From assembly GCA_902592615.1 (NCBI GenBank), contig CACJFI010000005.1, forward strand, positions 23,957 to 87,956: a stretch of DNA of 64,000 nt. The letters are read 5' to 3'. The notes beneath the pieces were generated by a model that was not told where the DNA came from, did not search any database, and worked only from the letters and a program-made list of their open reading frames with translations. The translations under genes and the position numbers were made by a program. Every line of letters starts with the position of its first letter. Positions within the stretch are counted from its first letter, which is position 1. The stretch is from an uncultured SAR116 cluster alpha proteobacterium. GTDB taxonomy: Bacteria > Pseudomonadota > Alphaproteobacteria > Puniceispirillales > Marisalimonadaceae. Shown one piece after another: positions 39,912 to 47,549 of the stretch.

Positions 39912-40862
39912 ATGAGCAAAAAATTAAATATTGCACTAGTTGGTTGTGGTAACTGGGGAAAAAATATAGCTAGAAATTTACATGAAATGGGTTATCTAGC
40001 ATGTATCTATGACTCAAATGAAAAATTATCAAAAAAACTTAGCGATGACTATAATTTACCAACTTTCGAACTCAATAAAATATTTAAAGATAAAAATATA
40101 AACGCAATTGTAATTGCTTCACCCGCAATAACACATAAAGATTTATCCATTCAAGCTTTAAAAAATGATAAAGATGTGTTTATAGAGAAACCATTTTGTT
40201 TGTCATTGCACGATGCTAAAAGAATTTCAGAATTAGCAACAAATAGAAATAGAATTTTGATGATTGGCCATTTGTTAAATTATCATAACGCATTTATAAA
40301 AATGAAAGAACTCTTACAAAAAGAAAAAATTGGGATTTTACAAAACATTCGAGCAAATCGTCTAGCTTTTGGGGCTATGAGATCTGTAGAATCTGTAATT
40401 TATGATTTATCAGTCCACGATATTTCTATGATACTTTCAATTACACAAGAAATACCAATTGATGTAAATGTTCAGTCTATTCATCATCATAATAACATTG
40501 GACCGGACGCAATTAGTGTTAAATTATCATTTTCAAAAGGTTTAACTGCATTAATTAACTCTGATTGGATGTGCCCTTACAAAGAGCATAAATTTTCTGT
40601 AATTGGAACAAAAGGCTCACTTATTTTTGATGATACAAAAACTTGGTCAGAAAAATTAGTTTATAATCCATCATTTATAACGTCTAAAAATACAATTGAG
40701 CCTTTACCAATTGAAAAAATTAAAATCCAAGCAAACGAACCTCTTAAAAGTGAATTAAAAGAATTTATAAATTGTATATATTCAAGAAAAAGCCCTTTAA
40801 CAGATCATAATGAAGCTATGAAAGTTCAAACTGTTATGGATATGATAGACAAAAAAATTTAA
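39912..40862 (+). CDS. Gfo/Idh/MocA family oxidoreductase
   Basis: The 316 residues have an NAD(P) fold ALVGCGNWGKNIARNLH, the family EKPFCLS motif (catalytic Lys), and a C-terminal alpha-beta domain with a DLSVHDISM segment. It stands 17 bases before a DegT aminotransferase. Together they resemble the dehydrogenase/aminotransferase pairs that make 3-amino sugars on nucleotide sugars (WlbA/WlbE type), with the dehydrogenase producing the keto sugar. The actual sugar is unknown. Confidence 0.85.
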   Translation: MSKKLNIALVGCGNWGKNIARNLHEMGYLACIYDSNEKLSKKLSDDYNLPTFELNKIFKDKNINAIVIASPAITHKDLSIQALKNDKDVFIEKPFCLSLHDAKRISELATNRNRILMIGHLLNYHNAFIKMKELLQKEKIGILQNIRANRLAFGAMRSVESVIYDLSVHDISMILSITQEIPIDVNVQSIHHHNNIGPDAISVKLSFSKGLTALINSDWMCPYKEHKFSVIGTKGSLIFDDTKTWSEKLVYNPSFITSKNTIEPLPIEKIKIQANEPLKSELKEFINCIYSRKSPLTDHNEAMKVQTVMDMIDKKI

Positions 40863-40879
40863 AAGAATAAGATAAATTT

Positions 40880-42019
40880 ATGATTCCATTTATTGATCTA
40901 CATGCTCAACAAAAATTAATTAGAGATAAAATAGATAGACGTATTAATGAGGTTCTAAAACATGGACAATATATTTTAGGCCCAGAGGTTAGAGAACTTG
41001 AAGATAGACTTTGCTCATTTACAGGTTCTAAATATGTATTATGTTGTTCTAGCGGAACTGATGCATTGTTATTATCTTTGCTTGGCTTAAAAATTAAACC
41101 TGGTGAAGGAGTTATCGTCCCTGCTTTTACATTTGCATCATCAGCAGAAGTTATGCCTTTGCTTGGTGCTATTCCAATTTTTATTGACGTTAAGCGTGAC
41201 ACTTTCAATATAGATCCAACTAAACTCTCAGACTCACTGCAGACAGCTAAAGACATAGGTATTAATGTAAAAGGAATAATGACTGTTGGTTTGTTTGGAC
41301 AACCTGCAGAGATGGACTTTATAAACGAATTTGCAAAAAACAATAATTTATGGGTCCTTGATGATGCTGCGCAATCTTTTGGAGGGATATATAAAAATAA
41401 AATCGTTGGTAATTTATCTGAGGCAGCTGCTACATCTTTTTTTCCTGCAAAACCACTAGGTTGTTATGGAGACGGAGGAGCAGTTTTTACAAATGACAGA
41501 GAAATCTATGAAATAGCAAAATCTTCACACATCCATGGCATGGGGAAAAAAAGGTATGAGTACGATAGAATAGGAATGAATGCTCGTATGTCTACAATTC
41601 AAGCTGCGATTTTATTGGAGAAGCTTGAAATATTTCCAGAAGAGTTTAAAAAAAGACAGATAGTGGCACATAACTATAATAAAAACTTGAACTCTTTAGA
41701 CCTAGGAATAGAATTACCAAAAGTTAACAAAAATTTCAAAAGCAGTTGGGCTCAATATACAATCTTACTTCCTGAAAATATTAATAGAGACAAACTCCAA
41801 GAACATCTAAAATCCAAAAAGATTCCTACTGCTGTTTATTATCCTATACCTCTAAATGAACATAAACCTTATAATAAATATCCAGTATCTAAAGGTGGTC
41901 TTGATGTAACATATTATTTATCAAAAAATGTTTTATCACTTCCTATGCATCCATACTTAAAAGAAGATGACATCATTTATATATCTGATAACATCAAAAA
42001 TTTTATAAAAAACAATTAA
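40880..42019 (+). CDS. DegT/DnrJ/EryC1/StrS sugar aminotransferase
   Basis: The 379 residues begin MIPFIDLHAQQKLIRDKID, the usual start of this family. The PLP contact GTDALLLSLLGL, DDAAQSFGG and the Schiff-base Lys in SFFPAKPLGCYGDGGAVFTND are present. It aminates a keto sugar nucleotide, using glutamate as donor in known members. With the preceding oxidoreductase it likely makes an amino sugar for lipopolysaccharide or capsule. Its 3' end is 64 bases before tRNA-Gly. Confidence 0.9.
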   Translation: MIPFIDLHAQQKLIRDKIDRRINEVLKHGQYILGPEVRELEDRLCSFTGSKYVLCCSSGTDALLLSLLGLKIKPGEGVIVPAFTFASSAEVMPLLGAIPIFIDVKRDTFNIDPTKLSDSLQTAKDIGINVKGIMTVGLFGQPAEMDFINEFAKNNNLWVLDDAAQSFGGIYKNKIVGNLSEAAATSFFPAKPLGCYGDGGAVFTNDREIYEIAKSSHIHGMGKKRYEYDRIGMNARMSTIQAAILLEKLEIFPEEFKKRQIVAHNYNKNLNSLDLGIELPKVNKNFKSSWAQYTILLPENINRDKLQEHLKSKKIPTAVYYPIPLNEHKPYNKYPVSKGGLDVTYYLSKNVLSLPMHPYLKEDDIIYISDNIKNFIKNN

Positions 42020-42083
42020 GATAAATTATTTTTTGTTTTTCCTTGATACTATAATTTAGGATGTTATATTTCAAATCAATTAA

Positions 42084-42158
42084 GCGGGCGTAGCTCAGTG
42101 GTAGAGCATCTCGTTGCCAACGAGAATGTCGAGAGTTCGAATCTCTTCGCCCGCTCCA
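42084..42158 (+). tRNA. tRNA-Gly (anticodon GCC)
   Basis: The 75-base gene folds as a full cloverleaf. The 7-bp acceptor GCGGGCG pairs with CGCCCGC. The D arm is GCTCAGTGGTAGAGC. The anticodon stem TCTCG/CGAGA closes loop TTGCCAA with anticodon GCC. The T arm is GAGAGTTCGAATCTC. The discriminator is T and CCA is encoded. An integrase fragment begins 77 bases downstream, the classic setting of a tRNA attachment site. Confidence 0.97.
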
Positions 42159-42235
42159 ATCGCCTTTGGCTAGATGCCCAGATTTCCTTAAATATTCAAC
42201 CTTTTAGAAGTGTTAACTTTTGATGGGTAGACAAA

Positions 42236-42415
42236 ATGGTAGACAAATTAAGAGGTAAATATCTCTTTCAAAAAAGAGGTGTGTATTATTTCTCAAAACA
42301 AATTCCCAAAGATGTGCGCCAACATTATTCGCAAAATCGCATTGTACAAAGCTTGAAAACTAAGTCTGTTAAAGATGCATTTTATCAAAGCCAAAATCTG
42401 TTACAATTTAATTAG
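42236..42415 (+). pseudogene. Truncated tyrosine recombinase (integrase) N-terminus
   Basis: An ATG frame of 59 codons encodes GKYLFQKRGVYYFSKQIPKDV and QSLKTKSVKDAFYQSQNL. That is the start (DUF6538-type arm-binding region) of phage/island tyrosine recombinases, which are usually about 350-450 residues. A TAG ends it at 42413-42415 and no catalytic domain (R..HxxR..Y) is found in any frame nearby. Its position just after tRNA-Gly marks it as the relic of an element integrated there. Confidence 0.8.
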
Positions 42416-42617
42416 ACTTGGTAAGATAAAAGGTGAAATAACGCCAAAAAGATATGTTGTAGAAGGCAAAGATGTAATTATTGAAGATGAAAATCATCTC
42501 TTTGAATACTTTAAATACTTTTCGATATTATCTATTATTATATTTGCTATGATTGTAAATCCTTTGTTGAATCCAATAGAGATTTTAATGAATTATATTT
42601 ATCTAGTATATAATTAA
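42375..42617 (+). pseudogene. Possible chimeric or degraded ORF with a membrane segment
   Basis: An 80-codon frame starts inside the integrase fragment in another frame. Its second half (ITPKRYVVEGKDVIIEDEN, then about 20 hydrophobic residues including FSILSIIIFAMIV) looks like real membrane-protein coding, but no credible start lies at its beginning. It may be the 3' part of a gene whose 5' end was lost when the integrase was deleted. I do not recognise it. Confidence 0.3.
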
Positions 42618-42707
42618 CTGTTCTTAGTATAGACCTGCTGGGTTCTCCTATTAGTTAATATTACAATCCTTATTGTTAAAAATTACTCTTTATTGTAGAT
42701 AGTGCGT

Positions 42708-43079
42708 ATGAACTCATTCGAAGAATTATGCTTAAAAGTATCACACAACATTGATGCAAAAGAACAAAGGATTAGATCACGAACTGAACAAGAACAAGCT
42801 AGATTTAATTACGCAGTAAGCTATCTCTTAATTGATCTGTGGAAGAAACACTTTGCACATAAAGATTATCATTCATCAATTCAAAAGAATAAAAACTACT
42901 ACTCAGCACTTCAAATATATCGTGATCCAAATCTTACTTATCGAATGGTTATACAAGCCTTTGACGGTCTTCAAAAACTCAGCCTTATTCAAATTACAAA
43001 AGAAGCTATTATGACAGTTCATACATTATCAAATGGCAGAATTGTAAAGACAGAGAGTGGTGCAACACGTATTGATTAA
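42708..43079 (+). CDS. Hypothetical protein, charged helical
   Basis: The 123-residue protein starts at the ATG at 42708; a GTG two codons upstream is also possible. It is mostly charged helices (DAKEQRIRSRTEQEQARF) and a region LTYRMVIQAFDGLQKLSLIQITKE that could be a winged-helix DNA-binding element. I do not recognise the family. Placed after the integrase remnant, a replication or regulatory protein of the lost element is conceivable but unproven. It ends convergent with the DUF4174-like gene, with one base between them. Confidence 0.55.
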   Translation: MNSFEELCLKVSHNIDAKEQRIRSRTEQEQARFNYAVSYLLIDLWKKHFAHKDYHSSIQKNKNYYSALQIYRDPNLTYRMVIQAFDGLQKLSLIQITKEAIMTVHTLSNGRIVKTESGATRID

Positions 43080-43080
43080 C

Positions 43081-43629
43081 TTAGACTAAAAGCTTTTTCT
43101 TTTTATAGTCTAGCATCCATTTCTCAAAAACTAATATTGCTTCATCCATATCAGCAGTTTTGTTTGGATGTTTTTTTGCTCTACCTAACATGGTGGATAC
43201 AACATTAATCTGATATTTTTTGTCTCTAGTTTTTATTGCATCTATTGTATAGATTGCTTTTTCTTTATTTTTAAATCCAAGCCCTTTTAGAGTTGTCTCG
43301 GGCTTATAATCTGAATATAGAGATAGATTAAGAGGCTCTAACTTTCCCTGATAGTCTTGCTTACTCATTGGCATAGAATCTATAAGATGAAAAATATTAT
43401 GAGGTTCCAAAGTTGAATATTCTTTTTTTAAAATACCGTCATAACCTATTAGTTTGATAGAAAACTTAAGACCCTTTTTTCTGAAAGACATTAATTTGAC
43501 ATGCCTTTTATGAAATTCTTTTATATGCTTTTGATAAAGTTCTTTAGATTTTTTGTAGTTATTATCTCTGTAGCAAGTCGTACATAACAAAAGTATTCTA
43601 CATTTCCATTTGTATTTCGTTAAATCCAT
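43081..43629 (-). CDS. DUF4174-like protein with extra conserved C-terminal domain
   Basis: The 182 residues seem to hold two parts. Residues 2-95 (LTKYKWKCRILLL, then FSIKLIGYDGILKKEYSTLEP and LIDSMPMSKQDY) fit the DUF4174 pattern, a thioredoxin-like fold of unknown function that usually ends near the 'IDxMPMR' motif. Residues about 110-175 (LGFKNKEKAIYTIDAIK, then VVSTMLGRAKKHPNKTADMDEAILVFEKWM) form a separate helical module. From memory, similar modules occur as hypothetical proteins in marine alphaproteobacteria. No signal peptide is present, unlike many DUF4174 proteins. Confidence 0.65.
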   Translation of the reverse strand: MDLTKYKWKCRILLLCTTCYRDNNYKKSKELYQKHIKEFHKRHVKLMSFRKKGLKFSIKLIGYDGILKKEYSTLEPHNIFHLIDSMPMSKQDYQGKLEPLNLSLYSDYKPETTLKGLGFKNKEKAIYTIDAIKTRDKKYQINVVSTMLGRAKKHPNKTADMDEAILVFEKWMLDYKKKKLLV

Positions 43630-43645
43630 TATTCATTAATTTGTA

Positions 43646-43798
43646 TTAACTATTTTCCTGATCAACAATATCACTTTCAGTTTTACTAATTTGATCTTTC
43701 TTTTTTTTCATTTTGCAAACTTCTTTTAGAGCTAGACCAGCCATTACTCCTACGCCCATACCTATAATAGTGCCTTTAATTATTCCTAATCCAAACAT
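43646..43798 (-). CDS. Small membrane protein, glycine-rich helix (50 aa)
   Basis: This is an ATG frame of 50 codons with a textbook AGGAG six bases upstream. The N-terminal half is one membrane helix with spaced glycines (GLGIIKGTIIGMGVGVMAGLAL, a glycine-zipper spacing), followed by a basic KMKKKK stretch and an acidic tail. It follows directly on the 38-codon gene upstream, with the RBS overlapping that gene's stop. Unknown function; a small membrane-stress or assembly protein is possible. Confidence 0.6.
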   Translation of the reverse strand: MFGLGIIKGTIIGMGVGVMAGLALKEVCKMKKKKDQISKTESDIVDQENS

Positions 43799-43807
43799 TT
43801 TAAACTC

Positions 43808-43924
43808 CTAATTTTCTATCCATGAAATAAATTGATAAAAACCAAAAAGAATACCAAAGAAAACATAAAGTCTAACTTGAGATCTCAATATTGGTATAAC
43901 TATGATTTTTTGTATTGTTGACAT
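43808..43924 (-). CDS. Small membrane protein (38 aa)
   Basis: An ATG frame of 38 codons encodes a basic N-terminus (IQKIIVIPILRSQVRLY) and one aromatic membrane helix (VFFGILFGFYQFISWI). Its TAG overlaps the ribosome binding site of the 50-codon gene that follows, an operon-like arrangement which supports both being genes. No strong RBS is seen for this one, and no family is recognised. Confidence 0.4.
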   Translation of the reverse strand: MSTIQKIIVIPILRSQVRLYVFFGILFGFYQFISWIEN

Positions 43925-44076
43925 AGTAATTATTTAATCTTTTTTAAATAATATTCAATATCACTAAATATTATCCAAAAATTCCGGTTTGTTGCGTTGA
44001 GAATTTTAGAAGTTATTTAAATTTGGTAGACTGACAATTCCTATATATACTCAAATGGAAATTTTGAACTTATTAA

Positions 44077-44421
44077 TCAACTTCTATAATCATGAAGAAC
44101 AATTCCCCTATTGTTCCTATATTTTGTGTTATAATTTTTTCCTACTTTTGGAACTACTTTCTCTTCAATTATTTTTTGACAGTCTTTATATGCTTTCTCA
44201 GACTCATATTCAAAAACCCTTGTGAGCCTGTGATTTTCTTTGTTCCAAACTTGGGAGACTGTTACTCTAATCAACCCAGCTTTAGAAAGCTCTGCCATTA
44301 AATCATCAGTCCATATTCTATCTTGAAAAGTTTCAAGCCAATGCTCTAATTCAATTTTTGAAGGAAAATCCAACTCCATAACATTCATAAATAGAGTTTC
44401 TTTAGTTATTGGTTTTACCAT
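44077..44421 (-). CDS. Hypothetical protein (114 aa)
   Basis: The protein starts at the ATG at 44419-44421, which has AGGTG six bases upstream; an in-frame GTG three codons earlier contains part of that RBS. The sequence alternates helices and strands (AGLIRVTVSQVWNKENHRLTRVFEYESEKAYKDC). This could be a small ferredoxin-like alpha-beta domain such as those of NIPSNAP or dimeric barrel proteins, but this is only an impression. Not recognised. Lies in the island next to tRNA-Gly. Confidence 0.6.
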   Translation of the reverse strand: MVKPITKETLFMNVMELDFPSKIELEHWLETFQDRIWTDDLMAELSKAGLIRVTVSQVWNKENHRLTRVFEYESEKAYKDCQKIIEEKVVPKVGKNYNTKYRNNRGIVLHDYRS

Positions 44422-44561
44422 GTATGTCACCTGTTAGTATGCAAATTAAATATGCAAAAACATTAGTATGAATGCAAATAAACGATTTTATTTCTTTCAA
44501 ATTTAACCCTATTTATTAAATATATTTAATACTCAATTCATAATTTGAAACACAGAAAACA

Positions 44562-45206
44562 ATGAAAATCTTATTCAAAATATTTATACTTATACTTTCT
44601 ACATTTCTTATCCAAAACAAAGCGTTTTCTTACAGCAAAAATTCTGGGAAAGTAAGTGTCACTGTTTCTGTAAGTAAAGCAGATAAATCAGGTGACAAAA
44701 GTGTAGGAGTTAAAACAGAGGCTTCAGCAAGTAAAAGTATAGAAAATATTACTAACTCAAGCAAAGATAATGCACTTACTAGTAAAACTGCAGAAACACC
44801 ATCTGTTCAAAACAACTCTAGTGATCAATCATATTCATATGACAATAACAACAATTCGTCAGACGATAATTATGATAAAAATAATAATTTTGGAAATAAA
44901 ATCAATGGCTATAAATCTATTAAAAATTATGAAATTGCTAAAGAAGAAAGATTATTTGATGCTATTAAAAATTTTAAAAATGAAGAGAGTTTAGATAAGA
45001 GTGATTTAGAAAGAATAGATAGTTTAGTTAATAGAAGAATTAGAGAAATTGCTAAAAAAATTAAATTCAAATTTGATAAAGATGATGAAAAACGATTTTT
45101 TGAATTTACAGAAAAAACAAACTATGACATTGAAATAATTGAGAAGAAAGCTGAATTAGTTGACTATGTTCAAAAGACTTTTGAGGTAATGGGAATAATT
45201 AATTAA
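44562..45206 (+). CDS. Exported low-complexity protein of unknown function
   Basis: The 214-residue protein opens with a signal peptide (MKILFKIFILILSTFLI, likely cut after KAFS near residue 23). A long Ser/Asn/Lys/Asp-rich stretch follows (about 25-115, including NNNNSSDDNYDKNNNF), then a charged helical C-terminal domain of about 100 residues. Composition suggests an extracytoplasmic, flexible protein. No lipobox Cys is present. I do not recognise the family. Confidence 0.7.
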   Translation: MKILFKIFILILSTFLIQNKAFSYSKNSGKVSVTVSVSKADKSGDKSVGVKTEASASKSIENITNSSKDNALTSKTAETPSVQNNSSDQSYSYDNNNNSSDDNYDKNNNFGNKINGYKSIKNYEIAKEERLFDAIKNFKNEESLDKSDLERIDSLVNRRIREIAKKIKFKFDKDDEKRFFEFTEKTNYDIEIIEKKAELVDYVQKTFEVMGIIN

Positions 45207-45484
45207 CCATTTCTGCTATTGACCCTATAAAGATATGACCTAAATACCTACTGAGGACATGCAAATTTATGTTCACTTAAGTAATAATCACATAAATATT
45301 TTTTAAAAATAATATTAATAACATATCCGTGTATGTATACCTAAAATAAGAACAGAAATTTTGAGTAAAAAATGAGCACATTGACTATTTTTTAATATAT
45401 TTATAAAAGTAAAAATAATGAATATTATTTGCATTTGAAGCATAATATAAGCATTTGTCTCAATATAAGCTTACATTAATTACC

Positions 45485-46585
45485 TTAAGAAATATTTAAT
45501 AAATCAAACTTAACTTTATCTAAAATATGATAATCACTTAATTCATTGATCATATTTTTTGGTGCAATTAAGAAACCTACATATTTGGAATATTTAGGTG
45601 ACCACACAATTGATGTTGCTCTACCAATTTCTGAATCTTTTTTAAAGACAGGGAGGTTAAAAAAAACTGGTTTATCTTTGCTTTCAAGATTAAATTGAAT
45701 TTTATATAAATTTTTTTTAAACCCAACTTGTTGCCTTTTTAATAAGGCAGATCGTCCAATAAATTCATAGGCTGTGTCAAGATTACAAAATTTTCCTAAC
45801 CCACAATCAAAAGGTGTATCTTTTATTGTCATCTCGTTGCCATAGCTTAGAAGATTATTCTCTACTCTCTCAATGATATTTGGACATCCAACCCTTATGT
45901 TGAATTCTTTACCTTTTTCCATTATTAGGTCCCACAAAAGAATTCCGTTATTGGGGTTAGTTATCATAATTTCATAACCCGATTGTTTGCTGAAACCTGT
46001 TTTTGAAATGATTAGACTTTCTCTATTAAAAGAAAATTTTTTAAAATTAAAAAATTTAAGAGATTTTATTTCTTCGCCAAAAATTTTTGAAATAAGTTGT
46101 TCAGATTTTGGACCTTGAATTGCTATAGTTAATATTTCTGTTTCATTTACATCAGAATGAAATTCTTTCGTATGATTAATTGCTGATACCCAATTAAACA
46201 AATCTGAGTCAGATATAGAAATTAAAAAATGATCGTTATTAATGCAAAAAACAACTGGGTCATTTAATAGACCACCCTCAAAATTAACTATTGGTGCATA
46301 GTATGCTTTTCCCGAAGTAATATTAGAAAAATCTCTACAAAAAAGATATTGCATTAATAATAGAGACTTACTGCCTTTGACTTCAATAACTCTTTGAGCG
46401 CATACATCCCATAACTGCACGTTTCCTACTAGATGATAATAATCATCTTCTAAAGATAAAAATATTGTGGGTAATAAGACGTTATTATAAACTGTATATT
46501 TTTTTACACCTGCAATTTCATTTCTCGAGGTGAATGGTGTGCTTTTAATCCTATTTGATGTACTAATAAAAAAACCATTAGACAT
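45485..46585 (-). CDS. dmdA: DMSP demethylase DmdA-like, GcvT-family aminomethyltransferase
   Basis: The 366 residues belong to the GcvT (T-protein) folate family. The N-terminus SNRIKSTPFTSRNEIAGVKKYTVYNN (residues 10-35) and then LLPTIFLSLEDDYYHL, VQLWDV, YYAPIVNFEGGLLNDPV (95-111) and CPNIIERVENNLLSYGNEM match, as I recall it, the Pelagibacter DmdA pattern rather than housekeeping GcvT. DmdA moves a methyl group from dimethylsulfoniopropionate to tetrahydrofolate. The divergent MetF-like gene 51 bases away supports a 5-methyl-THF link. Another betaine or glycine demethylase of the same family is possible. Confidence 0.75.
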   Translation of the reverse strand: MSNGFFISTSNRIKSTPFTSRNEIAGVKKYTVYNNVLLPTIFLSLEDDYYHLVGNVQLWDVCAQRVIEVKGSKSLLLMQYLFCRDFSNITSGKAYYAPIVNFEGGLLNDPVVFCINNDHFLISISDSDLFNWVSAINHTKEFHSDVNETEILTIAIQGPKSEQLISKIFGEEIKSLKFFNFKKFSFNRESLIISKTGFSKQSGYEIMITNPNNGILLWDLIMEKGKEFNIRVGCPNIIERVENNLLSYGNEMTIKDTPFDCGLGKFCNLDTAYEFIGRSALLKRQQVGFKKNLYKIQFNLESKDKPVFFNLPVFKKDSEIGRATSIVWSPKYSKYVGFLIAPKNMINELSDYHILDKVKFDLLNIS

Positions 46586-46636
46586 TTTTTTTTACCCCAA
46601 TTAAACATTATCTAAACAATATTTTGGACAAATTTT

Positions 46637-47527
46637 ATGAAAAGTAAATTAAGAAAAATCTTAAAAGAAAATCAGTTTGTTTTTACAGCCGAAACATCTC
46701 CACCAGATTCTGGTAATAAAAACGTTATTATTGAAGATGTAGAATGTTTAAATGATTTAGCTGATGCCATCAATGTAACCGACGGGGCAGGCGCAAAATC
46801 TCATATGTCAGCTTTAGCGACAGCCGCAATTCTTGCACGAAATGGCATTGAACCGATTTTACAATTTACTACCAGAGATAGAAATAGAATTGCAATTCAA
46901 GGTGACCTACTTGGTGGTTGGGCATTGGATATTCCAAATATACTTTGTTTGTATGGTGACGAGGTTAAGTATGGAGACCAACCAGAGACTAAAGAAGTCA
47001 GAGACCTAGATACAATTGGTATATTGAAAACTGCTCATGATATTAAAACAAAAAAAATATATCCTTCTGGGAGAAAAATTAATGATGCACCAGATTTTTT
47101 CATTGGTGGGGCTGATACTCCATTTAAAGCCAATAATGATTTTGATGGTTCAAACTTAATTAAAAAAATTGAAGCTGGTGTTGAGTTTTTTCAAACGCAA
47201 TATGCTTTTGATGAAAATATTTTAAAAAACTACATGCTTAAGTTAAATGAGTTACATATCACTGATAAAGCTTATTTTATTATCGGATTAGGAGTAATTA
47301 AATCTGCAAAAAGTGCCAGATGGATGAACAAAAATCTCTTTGGCATTAATATACCTGAGGAAATAATCAATCGAATTGAACAATCTAATGATGAAAGCCT
47401 TGAAGGTATAAAAATATGTACAGAATTAGTAGAAAAATACAAATCGATTGAGGGCGTAAGTGGAATTCATTTAATGGGTTATAAGCAAGAGAAAGAAATA
47501 GCTTCTGTTATTTCACATTTTAAATAA
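46637..47527 (+). CDS. metF: Methylenetetrahydrofolate reductase family protein
   Basis: The 296 residues match the MetF barrel: FVFTAETSPPDSGNK (the family Glu in the TAE motif), INVTDGAGAKSHMS, PILQFTTRDRNRIAIQGDLLG and FFQTQYAFD. The enzyme interconverts 5,10-methylene- and 5-methyl-THF using FAD. Divergent from the dmdA-like gene with a shared 51-base promoter region, it could oxidise the 5-methyl-THF made by DMSP demethylation rather than serve only methionine synthesis. This is inference from position. Confidence 0.9.
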   Translation: MKSKLRKILKENQFVFTAETSPPDSGNKNVIIEDVECLNDLADAINVTDGAGAKSHMSALATAAILARNGIEPILQFTTRDRNRIAIQGDLLGGWALDIPNILCLYGDEVKYGDQPETKEVRDLDTIGILKTAHDIKTKKIYPSGRKINDAPDFFIGGADTPFKANNDFDGSNLIKKIEAGVEFFQTQYAFDENILKNYMLKLNELHITDKAYFIIGLGVIKSAKSARWMNKNLFGINIPEEIINRIEQSNDESLEGIKICTELVEKYKSIEGVSGIHLMGYKQEKEIASVISHFK

Positions 47528-47549
47528 ACAAGAATTTTAATTGATCAAA

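Noticed and set aside
42159..45480. Second copy of the tRNA-Gly 3' end (attR)
   Set aside because: I looked for repeats of GAGTTCGAATCTC and CGCCCGC downstream and saw none, so element borders cannot be defined.
45207..45484. Hidden gene or terminator in the 278-base convergent gap
   Set aside because: No frame with an RBS and no convincing hairpin with a T-run were seen; only AT-rich sequence and two ATGCAAAT copies.
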